Notes under the pieces: generated by a model
The model's database searches: none
Told to the model about the DNA's origin: nothing
Seen by the model: only the letters and a program-made list of their open reading frames with translations
Assembly (NCBI GenBank): GCA_032821775.1
Contig: JAVLRN010000011.1
Location: 992,001 to 1,056,000, forward strand
Direction of reading: 5' to 3'
From: Sanguinoderma infundibulare
Lineage: Eukaryota; Basidiomycota; Agaricomycetes; Polyporales; Polyporaceae
Length of the DNA stretch: 64,000 bases
Program-made: the position numbers and the translations under genes
Part shown: in pieces, positions 36,433 through 47,237 of the stretch
Layout of the letters: each line of letters begins with the position of its first letter
How positions within the stretch are numbered: the first letter of the stretch is position 1

Positions 36433-37390
36433 ATGGGCGCGATAGACGGGTCACTACTCGGAAGGAAGGAAAGGATGTATGGAGGAATCTTTAACGCAAC
36501 CGGTAGAATCACATCGCGACGCAATCGTTGACTTACGACTCCTATGTACGTCCCACGGCACCCGGACCTCCGACAACGTCGGGGAACCGTCTCTGCCTGA
36601 TGAGGTTCGTGGTGCATGATAGGCGAGCAGACGTCCACATACGTTGGCATTTGAAGACGCTGACACGATCGTTTCCTTTCATGTAGCGATGCTGCGAGGA
36701 TACTCCGACAAATCCGTGTCTCATGCCATCAATCTTCTAGGGGTAAGCGCTTTGTGCAATCATTCGATGCGGCACTAATTCGGCCACCATGTCCGTTTAC
36801 ATGCATTAGGCCTTATTTCTGATTCAGTGATACTGCCGGTCCTCCCTAGCAAGCAGGGTAACTTCGGCGGGCAAAGGACTTTCGAGGATACCCTGAAATC
36901 CATCAACAACGACTCCGTGAGCACCGTGCTTTCGTCGTATGCATCGACCCTGCTTATCAGTACGGCAGCCGTATCAACCTATGACAGCTCCTTATCCTAT
37001 TTCCTGAAACTTCGGATTCGGCACAAAGGTTCAGAACTTGCAAGACGTGGTAAGACGGGCTCAACAACCATCGCATGACTGGCCGACTTGCGATGCAACT
37101 TACTTCACAGACGATGCTCCATGTCTTGAATTCCCTGGAGCGAACACTAGAGCAATTCGAGAAGATCCTCGCGGAGTCCGGCTTCAAGATCAACCAGGTG
37201 TTCTCCATCAGGAGCACGGGAATCGGTATGGAGTCTTTTTCGGACTTGGGTTTTCACCGCGAGAAATAACACGAGCACGCGTTAGGATCGGTGATGAAGG
37301 CTCTGCCTGCCTAGAATCCAGTCTGTCATCTCAGGCAGTCCTCCGCGGTCCCAGCTCTGGTCTTGGACTCTGGAGGTACAATGTGCAATC
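36433..37390 (+). repeat. Direct duplication, unit 2 (internally deleted)
   Basis: Its left part, 36433-36593, matches the O-methyltransferase promoter region of unit 1. At about 36593-36604 it jumps to sequence equivalent to unit 1 position 34897 and continues through the stop codon and the 3' flank (TCAGGCAGTCCTCCGCGGTC near 37333 matches 35640). About 1.36 kb, with the start codon and the SAM-binding domain, is absent. Confidence 0.85.
36603..37314 (+). pseudogene. O-methyltransferase C-terminal fragment, decayed duplicate
   Basis: Partial copy of the gene at 33627-35623. Recognisable exons read DSVILPVLPSKQGNFGG, TFEDTLKSINNDS, PYQPMTAPYPIS, FGFGTKVQNLQDV, MLHVLNSLERTLEQFEKIL and AESGFKINQVFSI, ending with VMKALPA and a TAG at 37312-37314, each close to the intact copy. 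It lacks a start codon and the SAM-binding half. The Gln codon after APYPIS in the intact copy is a TGA stop here (37005-37007). Intron positions are kept, so the copy arose by DNA duplication, not retroposition. The promoter-like block lies directly upstream, so it could still be transcribed, but no complete enzyme can result. Confidence 0.88.
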
Positions 37391-38077
37391 TTGAGGGGAC
37401 TATAGTAGTAGTCGATCTGCGGCTTAGTATCTACTATCGTCAAGTAGTTATTATGCTTTGTGTTCGTCTTGTACCGCCTGACGTGGTTGTTGTACGAGAA
37501 TGGCGCGGCTTGCTCCGCAACTATTCAGGTTTCAGCCGTCCTGTGTGTTGGAAATTTGGGTGCCCCGGGCAAGCAAGAGCGCCCCCGAGGGTCTCGGATT
37601 GTCTCGTTTCGGGTATTATCTCGGTTTCTTACTTGTCTACTTAGATGTTGTATGTTCCACTCTCTTATGTGTCTCAATCTCTTGTCTGTTACTGTACATA
37701 TAGCTAGATTCGATGTAGAGCTCACCTTAGTCCTGCGTACTGCGTATTGAGGTGAGTATATGCTCCGATTACTAGACTACTACATATACTAACAAAGCCT
37801 GTAGTTACCCTTTCTATAGGTACTACAATACATATTTTAGTCCCGCGTACCGCGTACTGAGTTACCGTTTCTATACTGTGTGGTTGTTATATGATTTCGG
37901 TACAGACAGAGGTTTTAGGAAGGTGAGTTTGGTGGTTTCTCCGGACTTTGCCGTTTCCTCCACGTGGCGTTCTATATCCATTTTGGGAATTTGCTGAGCT
38001 CTGAGCTCTGAGCCAGCTTGCAGCAAAGTCAGAAGCGAGCACTCCGCTCCTCAGGCCTCAGGCCTCAGTCTTCATCC
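37315..38077. other. Intergenic region with small direct repeats
   Basis: No gene is supported. TTAGTCCTGCGTACTGCGTA near 37728 is repeated with few changes near 37837 (TTAGTCCCGCGTACCGCGTA), and a GTTACC-TTTCTATA motif near 37803 recurs near 37861. Just before the next start codon are GAGCTCT doublets (37996-38010) and a threefold GGCCTCA run (38052-38068), probably in the RRF leader. Confidence 0.6.
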
Positions 38078-39065
38078 ATGTCTGCCGCTGCTATCCTCGC
38101 GCGAACACGTCTCTCGCCTCTCTCTGTTGCCCACCCCCAATGGCGTCGACTGGCAGCGTGGCGCGCGACACCGTCCTTGCACCAAATGCGCTTTTATGCC
38201 AAACCGGTCAAGAAGTCGAAGGACAAAGGCAAGGGGAAGGAGCGGGATGATGCACCCCAGTCTGGGCAGAAAGGCGGCAGAGGGTTCTCGACAGACGAGC
38301 TCATCCCCGGATCCCAACGCGTCGTCGCCAGCGAGGAGTACAAGAGCGCGGAGAGCGACATGCAGGACGTGCTGAACCGGTTCCGGACGCACGTCGCCGC
38401 GCTGGAGGTGCGGGCGAGCGGACGCGTCACCCCCGCCGTCCTCGCGCCGGTACGTGTGTGCGGCGCGCGACTGGAGGAGGTCGCCACCGTCGGCGTGAAG
38501 GACGGGACGGCGTTGGTCGTCACCGTGTTTGAGGAGAGGGTGAGTCTGATTCGTCCGAGCGCGGCTCGCGTGTCGTTTTGCGATCTGACGTGTGCGTCGC
38601 GCACCGTGTGCAGATGTTGAAGGACGTCGAGCAGGCGATATACGACGCCAAGCTTCCTAGCAACACTCCGCACAGGGTGGATACTCGCACCATCAAAATC
38701 CCCATACCAAAGTACGCATGCCCTGTACGTCCTCCCGTGCCGGCGCGCGTAATTCTGAAGGTGCTCTTCCAATCCATAGACCCACTATAGAGACGCGCGC
38801 CGCGCTGTACACCACCGCGTCGCGCCAGGCAGAGAACGTGCGCGTGCATTTGCGGAAACTGCACCAAGGGCTCGTCAAGAAGGCAGGCGTCAGCAAGCAC
38901 GACACCGAGTTCTCCACCGTACGTGTCTCCCACTTTTGCCCTTACCTCACGCTCAAAACGTCCTTCATCTCACCCCGATCGCGATTGTAGTACCAAGCCT
39001 TGGTCGACAAGTTCGTAGGCGAGCTAGATAAGATCCTCGCGCACTTGAAGAAGACGACTGGTTAG
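38078..39065 (+). CDS. RRF1: Mitochondrial ribosome recycling factor
   Basis: Splits post-termination mitochondrial ribosomes together with mitochondrial EF-G (family knowledge). Start MSAAAILARTRLSPLSVAHP at 38078; the Arg/Ser/Ala-rich start (SLHQMRFYAKPVKKSKDKG) is a mitochondrial presequence plus linker. The RRF domain begins YKSAESDMQDVLNRFRTHVA and continues RASGRVTPAVLAPV, EEVATVGVKDGTALVVTVFE, MLKDVEQAIYDAKLPSNTPH, TRTIKIPIPKPTIETRAALY, SRQAENVRVHLRKLHQGLVK and ALVDKFVGELDKILAHLKKT. Three introns near 38541-38613, 38712-38775 and 38919-38990. The stop TAG is at 39063-39065. All helices of the three-helix bundle and the beta domain between them are present, so it looks functional. Confidence 0.93.
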
Positions 39066-39383
39066 ACTTTAGATAGAGTGCCCAATATCGCATTCCACGG
39101 TCACGACGCTTTCGCCCGCTTTCGATGAATTCTTACGCGTAACCCGCATGCTAATGCATAATCACTGCGCAAGAACCTACTCCCAGGCGCATAACTCGGA
39201 TTGGAAAGGGTTCACGGATGGCAACCAGACACATCGCGGTTGAGCCCCAACCAAGCGGGAGGGAGGATCACCGTTAGCGTAGAAGGGTGGATGCAGACGT
39301 TATTCTATTTGGGTACATCTATGCTGGGAAATCTATGCTCCAGCCCCATCCCCTTCAGTTCCGCAAGTCTGGCCACGGATTGC
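39066..39383. other. Convergent 3' ends
   Basis: Short gap between the stop codons of the recycling factor and the carrier; nothing else seen. Confidence 0.5.
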
Positions 39384-40534
39384 TCATCCAAATCGCTGGC
39401 TCAAGCCATCGTAAATCAAGAAGATGAGCGCACTGCTGGGCACGGCCCGCGCGACGGTGATCCCGCATCCGGCATACAGCCCGCGCACCCCGCCCTTGCG
39501 CCACATCTCCCTCGCCGTGCCCGCAAAGCTCGGGCTCGCCCCGTCCGCGCGCGGCCCCCTCAGCTCGGCCTCGGTCTGCATCGCGCTCTTGACGGTGTCG
39601 GCGGGGAAGAGCGCGACGTTGTACGCCACGCCCGCGCACGCGCCGGCGACCGCGCTCTCCCATGGGCGCAGCTCGCGCTTGTCCGCGAGCCCGCGCCGCC
39701 TGAGGAGCAGAGTGGCGACGCTCTCCTTGGAGGCGAACCACGCGGCGCCGCCGCCCGTCTCGCGAATGAGCGTACCGGTGTGGCCGAGCCAGAGACCGCG
39801 CAGGCCAGTCTCGCGGAAGACGGACGTGAGGACGGCGATGGGCCCGGGAAGCTTGGGTCTTGGGGGCGCGAGCGCGGCTGCGCCTGCAGGAGAGCCGGAC
39901 GCGGAGGCGGCGATGGGGGAGAAGGACGCGGAGGCGGCGGACGGGGTCATGAGCATCTGGACTTGCATCTTGCACTTGACGAGCTCGATCGGGGTCCTGC
40001 ATCCGCATAAGCATAAGATATCGACGCGTAGGGAAACGATCATGAGTGGGCACGCACAGAACGAAGCTGGTGATCGCACCCGCGCCGCCGCCGGCGAGCG
40101 CGAGCTGGCCGAGGGAGAGCTGGCTGGTGACCGGCACGCCGTTCGCCCACTTGATCCCGTTCTGGATCTCGGTGTACGTCCAGAAGAGGGACGCGTTCTC
40201 GGCCATCGCGCCCACGATCGGCGCGGGCAGGCCCTGCGCCGTCCACAGAGCGATTAGAACACACCCTCCAAGAATAAGACGAAGACGGTGAGGGACGCAC
40301 CCGATAGAGCCCGCGGACGCCCTCCTTCCTCCACGTCTGCAGCAGACAATCCAGGGGGCCACTGAACCGCGCCTGGGCGTCGAGCACCTGGGACTGGAGC
40401 CGGACCTTTGTGAGGTCGAAGGGGTGCTCGAAGAACTTGGACGCGATGCCGGCGATGCTCCCGAAGGAGATGTCCTTGAGGGCGCGGATCGTGATTGAGT
40501 CCGCGGTGGCGAGCTCCTCCTGGGTGACCTCCAT
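39384..40534 (-). CDS. ORT1: Mitochondrial carrier, ornithine/basic amino acid type
   Basis: Inner mitochondrial membrane carrier that probably exports ornithine for arginine synthesis (by similarity to Ort1/Arg11 and SLC25A15). Start MEVTQEELATADSITIRALK at 40534. Three tandem carrier repeats are visible through their signature motifs: HPFDLTKVRLQSQ, TPIELVKCKMQVQML and FPADTVKSAMQTEAE. Supporting segments are FGSIAGIASKFFEHPFDLTK, FSGPLDCLLQTWRKEGVRGL, GLPAPIVGAMAENASLFWTY and GLRGLWLGHTGTLIRETGGG. The third-repeat PADT(V/I)KS.MQTE form is typical of the ornithine group. Two introns, near 40310 and 40050-39990. An Ala/Ser/Pro-rich insert in the loop of the second repeat (about 39870-39950) is unusual but in frame. 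Stop at 39384. Another basic amino acid or related substrate is possible. Confidence 0.88.
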
Positions 40535-41184
40535 CGTACTCGTACTCGTGCTTGAGCTTGCGCCCTCGTCCTCGTCAGCGAGCTGCTGGGGAGTGGGGTT
40601 GGTGGATTGGAGGTGTTATGGGGGAGGAAATTGTCTTGACCCGGACGCCAAGCCCGACGGAAGAGCAGGTCGTGCGAGTGGATGGGAAACGACGAAGAGA
40701 GCGTTGGGTCAGCCGGGGCAAGGTGCCAAGGTGCAGTTACGACAACATTTTGGTCGGGGATGGTGATGAAGGGGACTCTGTGGGTCCGTGCTCGCCTCCA
40801 GCCCGGCGAGGACAGGCAAAATTACATGCCGTTATTTCCGGACCTGCTCGGAGCTTAAAGCCCTCTCTAGGCGCTCATACTTTGCGCACAAGGCACCAGC
40901 ATCTAAAACATATGCGAGCAGACAGCCAATCTACAATTGCATAGGTGAAACGTCCAGAGCACAACATGTAATTCTACACTAATATGAACAGAACCAGCCT
41001 GGTCCCTGGGGAATACTAGAGCAAAGATGTATGTCCATCGTCTCGACTCGTTAGCAAATCATCAGCGCATTAAGCCATAGGAAGCGTCGCCGTTACAGCG
41101 TTCCTCTCGTGTCGTGGATATTTAGGTCCGCGTTTGACCCCATAAACAAAAAAGGAATAATCACCACCCTCTAACCTCGCCTCC
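40535..41184. other. Intergenic region between two minus-strand genes
   Basis: Carries the promoter of the carrier and the 3' UTR of the GH16 gene. No exon seen. Confidence 0.45.
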
Positions 41185-42819
41185 TCAGAAGTAGCTCGCA
41201 TATGCAAGCACGAGCATACCGAGCATAACGGCGCTGACCAGGCCTACCGCCCCAGCACTCGTCGGGAATCTAGGCGCACTCGCCGAATTGTGCGTCGCGG
41301 CACGTGTTGCGGCTGGGGTGGTAGTGACGACAGTCGCCGCTTTGCTCGTTGGGCTCGGGGAGGAGGCCGTCGACGTGGGGGCGCCCGGGCCGGTGGTGTA
41401 AGCCCGCACGTAGTTGATCTCGAACCACGCGGTGTCGTACGCCGGGCTTCCGGGGCCCGCGGCGCTGCATTGCTTGCCCGGGCAGCCAGAGTTTTCGTAT
41501 ATGCCCTCCGAGCCGGCCCTGCATAAACCCCCGTGAGCACTGACCAGATGATGCGGACGGAGAGTATTGTTTTGCTCACCAGACTCCGCACAGCGCGATG
41601 TCGATCACGATCTGCTGGGGCGTGAAGTACTTGGTCATATTACAGTCTGCCGAGGTGGGGAAGCTCGCCGATGGCGTGCCCCACGACGAGATGTCGATCG
41701 ACGACTGGTTCTGCGTCAAAGATGCCGGAACGTCCGCCCTCTGAAATGTGCATATATCCAAGGTCATCAACATTCGGTCGAGGTAGAGCATATTGAAAAC
41801 GCAAGGCCGAACTCACGCTCCAAAACCAGATGAAGACCCCCGCGACGTCAAACTGCGTCGCCCACACGCCTCCACCTGCACTCGCGAAGCCCGCCCCGAA
41901 GCTGTTGTTCTTCGTCTCGCCCACCGTGCACCCGGAGCCGGAACCGCAGTCCATGGAGCCGATCGTGCCCGTTTCGACGATGTTAGGGTTCGTTTTGCAG
42001 CCGTCGGTAGTGTGGATCGCCATCTGGTTCGCGGTCATCAAGTTAATGCCTTCCAGGATGTCTGTAGGCAGCGTACGCCCATAGTCAGCACGCGAACGCC
42101 AAGCACAGGCCCGGCTTGGGGCAGGAAAAATGGAATGCATACGCACCGATCTCGCCGTCTTCTGGCCAATTCGGGCCCATGGTCCAAAACGCGGGCCACA
42201 CCGTGCACCCGTACGGCATATGCGTGGCGTCGAACACCCACAGGCTGCCATAGTCGTACGAATCCTTGGTCGTGATGCGAATCTACAGAGACAATCCGGA
42301 CGTCAGACACGGCTACCAAGAGGGAGACGTCGGACGCACCGTGTCCCTGTTCTGGCCCTCGGGGACGTTCGTCGTGTTGTCCACCCTGATGATCGCCCTC
42401 CCCGCGTCGTTCACGTACGCCAGGTTCTCTGCCGTCGCCCTCGTCTCGTTCACCCACCATACCTGACCTGTCCGAACACACCCGTTCAGCATCCAGATCC
42501 CGATCTCATCGCACCACCCACCCCCACGCCACGATCGGCGCGGGCCCGATCGAATGCTCCGAGATTTCAGAAGAATGGTGGGGGGAAGGCACGCGGAAAC
42601 CAAGCGAGAACCAAGCAAGCAGCAGTACTCACTTGCCGTCAAGTTGTCCCACGACCCATAGAAATCCCAACCGTTGAAAAAGTGCTGCCCGGAATAGTCG
42701 CGGGCGAGGTTATACGCGACCGCGGGCGTGACATTTGCTGCGAGGGCCATGGCGAGCGCGCGTAATCGATATCGTCGTCGTCGACTCGGACGCGGAGGAG
42801 GGGGAGTAGTAGGGAGCAT
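41185..42819 (-). CDS. GH16 family endo-beta-1,3(4)-glucanase-like, GPI-anchored
   Basis: Secreted glycoside hydrolase acting on cell-wall or plant beta-glucan. The start at 42819 gives an Arg-rich n-region and then ALAMALAANVTPAVA, a signal peptide or anchor; a second in-frame ATG begins MALAANVTP. The mature part starts YNLARDYSGQHFFNGWDFYG. Exons continue [39 protein letters not shown] with ILEGIN, forming the ExDxxE catalytic motif (nucleophile and acid/base Glu), then NQMAIHTTDGCKTNPNI, GGGVWATQFDVAGVFIWFWS, NMTKYFTPQQIVIDIALCGV and AYDTAWFEINYVRAYTTGPG. After a Ser/Thr/Pro-rich stalk comes AVGLVSAVMLGMLVLAYASY, a hydrophobic C-terminus expected for GPI attachment. At least five introns. 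Catalytic residues are intact. Confidence 0.92.
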
Positions 42820-44023
42820 TTTGGCCGGCGTCGCCCCGAGCGTTTTATACGGGAGGCAAGCAGAGAAGCGGTGCTATAGTGCCCTACGGCGAAGCAACCA
42901 GTGGCGCGCGGTGACGGTGCGCGATAGGCAGTTAGGGGGACGCGAGCGGTGTGCGTGTTGGGGCCAAGGGCTGCCGAGGCCGTGAAGCTGGGGGGAGGGG
43001 TCGAAAGGGAAGCTCCGACACCGGCGTAAATGGGGCGCACGAGAGTCTCTGCAAGGTTGGCGCAGGCCGGATCCGGCGCGAGCGTACGTCCCGGCGCAAC
43101 TCGCTCTCTATAAAAAGAGTGGAACGGAATGAACGCTGCGAGTAGAAGCCCGGCCGCGCAAGCACTCGAACTGATTCGAGCCTCGTTCGTCCGAGACGCG
43201 AACTCTAACCTTGACGAGGGCGTTAAGACGTCGCGATCCTGACCGCGATGAGACCGGAACGGGGTGAGCAGGAGGTCCAAGGAGCTAGGGCGTTCGGACG
43301 TTCACTGCGAGACACAAAGTCAACAACAGAGCCCCAGTTGAAATTGGAGGGAAGACGAACCACATCATGATAGACTCGCGCGACTGATGTCCACGCCCGA
43401 AACTTGTGTGAAAACGCGGCCAACCTCGCCCGCCGTTGACATGTCCAATAGCACCGATAAAATTGGTTCCAGATAAGACACGCGAGGGGGTGGTCGATGG
43501 TGAGTACACCCATCAGCGGGTGAGCAAGGGAGACTGGCAGCCCAACTGCAGACGCCGCCTCGTGTCCCGATCGGCCGGCGCTCCGGAGCTTCTCCCGATC
43601 CATGAGCCGCCCGCCCTTCCCACAGCCAATTCAGAAACGCATCGCTCTCGACCACTTCTTCGCATTCCCATTCACAACCATACACACTCAGCTTGAATGC
43701 TCTCCTCAAGTGACCAGAGTACTCAGCCCACCGAACTTCCAAAGCGAAAGCTCGAATGATTTCCACTTCGCCAGCAGGTCCCGCGGACTCCCCGAGCAGT
43801 ACATTCGGCGATGCAGACGCGCAGATGCCGCGCCATCTGAACACATCGAATGGACAGGCTTGGGACGGGCTCACCATCCCATGACGACACGGTTGGCAGG
43901 CTCGAGGTGACAGGCCATACATTCAGGCGTCACTAAGTCCTAACGGTCTAAAGGAGCGTGGATATAGATAGAGGATGTGCCCATGATGTGCAAGATACAT
44001 GCGCGGCGTTCAAAGTCCATAGA
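42820..44023. other. Intergenic region without a supported gene
   Basis: Contains the GH16 promoter and the 3' flank of the second MFS gene. A 185-codon minus-strand frame (43365-43922) and a short plus-strand frame ending near 43883 (QMPRHLNTSNGQAWDGLTIP) exist but have no recognisable domain or exon context. Confidence 0.4.
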
Positions 44024-46631
44024 TCACTGTTTGCCGTACCTGGACTTTCCGCACAAGGTCGACCCGTATCTATCATGGGCCAAGATTCAGCAAGAGCTTC
44101 CGTGAAGGCATTCCAGATCTTTGTACGCTCACCGCATAAGGAGAATAGGGATGGGAATGGTGGCGATCGTGACACAGCCTGCCAAGGTTGCAGCCCAGTG
44201 CAACCCGAGAACACGGAACACCTTCTCAGAGATCACCTGAAAAAGGCATGGGTCAGGGAACGCTGTCAAATGGCGAGAAAGGGGTGAACAGACCGGGAGC
44301 ACAGCGGTGAATGCGCTGCTGGTTGCGATGCAGCACCCGAGCGCCATCGCGGCGACGTCTTCGTACACATCTGCGGGACATGCCCATTCAGCAATCAGCA
44401 GTATCGAAAGGGCAGAATGGAGCGTGAAGGATACCGATGATGTAGATAAAGACGGCGAGCTACCGGGATAGACAGCCGTCGTCAGTCAAGCATAACCGAT
44501 GCGGGGCAGACGAAACGACTGACCGTCAACAACGCCGAGGACATACCGACGAGCACGCTCGCAGATAGCGGAGCGCCGACACTAACGTTCGGAAATAACG
44601 TCCACCTACAACGTGGTCGCGTCGACTTAGCTCAGCCACGATGCTAGGGGACTGATGGCTCACCCAAACCAGAAGTAAGCGATCGCAAGGAAGGGCGTGG
44701 CACCAACAGCGAAAACAAGCCGCCGCTCGGGAGCGATGTCTTTCACAGAGTATCGCCGCAGGTAGAGCCGGGGCCATAGCACATATCCATACTGCGCAGG
44801 AATGGTTAGGCAAACCTGTGGGCCTCCGATGGATCACGACGTACGAAGATCAATGCCGTGATGTTGCCCACGACGACTGCTGGGTTTTCCAAAACTGAAA
44901 CGACACGACGCTCAGATCGCACTTCTGTAAACGGGTCATGGACGCACATGCTGCAATCGGAGGAGTGTATGCTTTCGATGCGATCGTCGACGCTTCAAAG
45001 AAGACGTTCAGGCAAGCGATGATAGACTGACCATGTCTTAGTCGAGCTCATAGAAGCAGGTTCAGCGACTCACCGCCAGCCATAGGCCCAAGACGAGGAG
45101 GACTGGTTCACGGATGAATGGGGCGACTGGGTTCGCGAAGCTCTGTCCAAGTCTGCTTTTTGGCGAGGACTCGCGAGGGGCATGATACCGATCGTCATGC
45201 ATCTCCTTCCGCAGGTGTCGAGCGTGTTTCACAAGGATGGTCGGTCTGAGTAGGAGCTGTCAGACATGGAGTTCATGTGCTGCATGTTGACTACATACCG
45301 GTGCGTTTCTGGAAGCGTAACAGCTATTAAAGCCACGAAAGCTCCTGCCTGCAGCATTCACATTGATTAGACTGGGACAGCGACGATCAAAGCGCGAGAC
45401 GCACGATGAGGGCAAAAACCCAAATGACGCCACGCCAATCGAGGTTCGTCTTCGTCATGTATCCACCTAGTGATGAGCCGCTAAGAGAGAGAGAGAGAGA
45501 GATTGACGTATATTCAAGAAACCGAGCTAAGCGAAGGAGAAACGAACGCCGGAGGGATGACCAGCTGTGTGACGAAGAGCGACAGTCCTCTGTCCGAAAC
45601 CTCGTGGTCACAACTGTCGCACGGTAGCGTCAGTGCCTGTATGACCCAGCGGATATATTAGCACGAACATGTCTGCAATGATGGCGCTGATACCCAAAGT
45701 TAGCACATAGACACAGATGGAGCGCATACACTCACGCTACGACCGGTAAGAGACCAGAAGCGAAGAGCCCCACCACGATCCTGAAGAAGGTGATAACAGT
45801 AGCGCTCGGAGACAATGCGCAGCCCATTTGGAATAGCTGATGGGGTGTGATTGATGAGTGGACCGCAAGAAACCAAAGCAGCAGCATTCCTCACCGCCAA
45901 GCCATTGACGCAAAATAGCATAACACGCTTCCGGCCGTACTGTTGGAGGTTCACCACCGGCGTTTGTACAAGGAACTAGTCGCGACTGACCTGTTCGGAA
46001 AGCCAACCCCAGACTGGTGGCCCGACGCAGAAGGAGATTTCATAATGAGAGATAGCGAGGTCGACCATCCACGAGTTCAGCTTCAGGTCGGTGACCATCT
46101 CTTGTGCGAAGGGCGTTAGTATGGTGGAGGCGGTCATGCTGCCCACCACAAAAGTTATTGAAGACGTCCAACTGCACACAAGGTCGAAGCCAGACTGACG
46201 CATAGAAGGTGGAGAGCACCACAAGGAAAATAATGTAGTTCAAGTACCATTTGGACCATCTCTGTACGATCGGACGTCGTCAGCAGGAGCGAGAGATGCG
46301 AAACTGAACAACTCACCCGAGGGTCTATGTCGTCGCCCTTGTCAAATCCAACCAGAAACATATCCGACTCGGCACCATGGTCTTCGGAGCGCACGAAAAG
46401 GGATCCGCCAGGGCTGGACTTGGCCTCAGTGACGTCTTCGTTGAGTGCCACCATCTCCAGTTTTCCGTGTTCCGGCCCGTCTTCGTCTTCGTAGTGCTTC
46501 ATGTCAAGGAGCGTGAGTAGTGTGTGCAAGCTAAAGTGTGCGTCGAAGCGGACGACGAAGGGAATGTCGGTAAGGGCCTGGATAGCTTGAGGGTCGAATA
46601 AGTTGCTCAAACTCCCCATGCCGCGAACCAT
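44024..46631 (-). CDS. MFS transporter (DHA1-like), second copy in window
   Basis: Plasma-membrane exporter candidate of the same subfamily as the truncated gene at the left edge. The N-terminus (MVRGMGSLSNLFDPQAIQ, start 46631, or 46619) is hydrophilic and acidic. Transport exons begin RWSKWYLNYIIFLVVLSTFY, then VVGSMTASTILTPFAQEMVT, LNSWMVDLAISHYEISFCVG and PPVWGWLSEQ followed by YGRKRVMLFCVNGLA, the helix 2-3 loop motif. Later exons include GGYMTKTNLDWRGVIWVFAL, LGQSFANPVAPFIREPVLLV, LGLWLAVSLSIACLNVFFEA and VFRVLGLHWAATLAGCVTIA with PIPILLMR. A final small exon, spliced at GTGAGC near 44120, gives YGSTLCGKSRYGKQ and a stop at 44026-44024. More than ten short introns; some internal junctions are unresolved. 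It lies head-to-head with the HET gene. Confidence 0.85.
45484..45503. repeat. (GA)n microsatellite
   Basis: An uninterrupted run of about nine GA units lies in or next to an intron of the second MFS gene. No functional effect can be inferred. Confidence 0.9.
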
Positions 46632-47237
46632 CCTTTCACCAAAGCACCCGTCTTTGGCGGACCAGGGTTCGAGTGTGACAATCGAGAGTAGTAGCGGGTA
46701 CCGTACTATACCGCAGGTCTTAACAGCAATGTCGCCTCGCTTTTACCCAGACTCGGTTGTGCAATTGGTTGAAGATTTACTCCATCCACAGACTGAGACA
46801 TCCCCATGAGACCAGATGTTGACTAGAGGAGTCCATGGTAGGCGCAGTTGCGGGTGGTTTAGAGTAGCAGAAACGTTAGCGCCCGGTGAACTCGACCGGG
46901 CCGGACATTAGCCGGACATTGATTGCGACCAAACCTCGATGGGGTCAAGCGTACTTGCCATAACGGCATCCCGCTCACAACACAGAAATTTCAAACTCTG
47001 CGTAGAACTAGCACTGAGGCGGTTCACAAGGCGATGCACAGTGCATCCCGCCCCATAAGCTCTCCTGGAGCGTTGCGCTTGACTATTCCCATCTGCTACC
47101 CGGTCCTGACCAGCCTCCTAGTCGTACTGTATCCAGGCTCTCGAATATCCTAACACAACAGTGCGGCACAATCCATTCACCATTTTCGCTAAACGTTGTA
47201 AACTAACTATTGTTGCCAGTCGAATAGGCATTACGAC
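46632..47237. promoter_or_regulatory. Divergent promoter region between MFS and HET genes
   Basis: About 600 bp separates the two start codons, which point away from each other, so both promoters must lie here. I recognise no specific operator or TATA element with confidence. Confidence 0.5.

Noticed and set aside
39201..40257. Two long plus-strand frames opposite the mitochondrial carrier
   Set aside because: Antisense shadows of carrier exons that carry all three family signatures.
43365..43922. 185-codon minus-strand frame
   Set aside because: No domain, no exon partners, and the opposite strand looks equally protein-like; most likely chance in GC-rich DNA.
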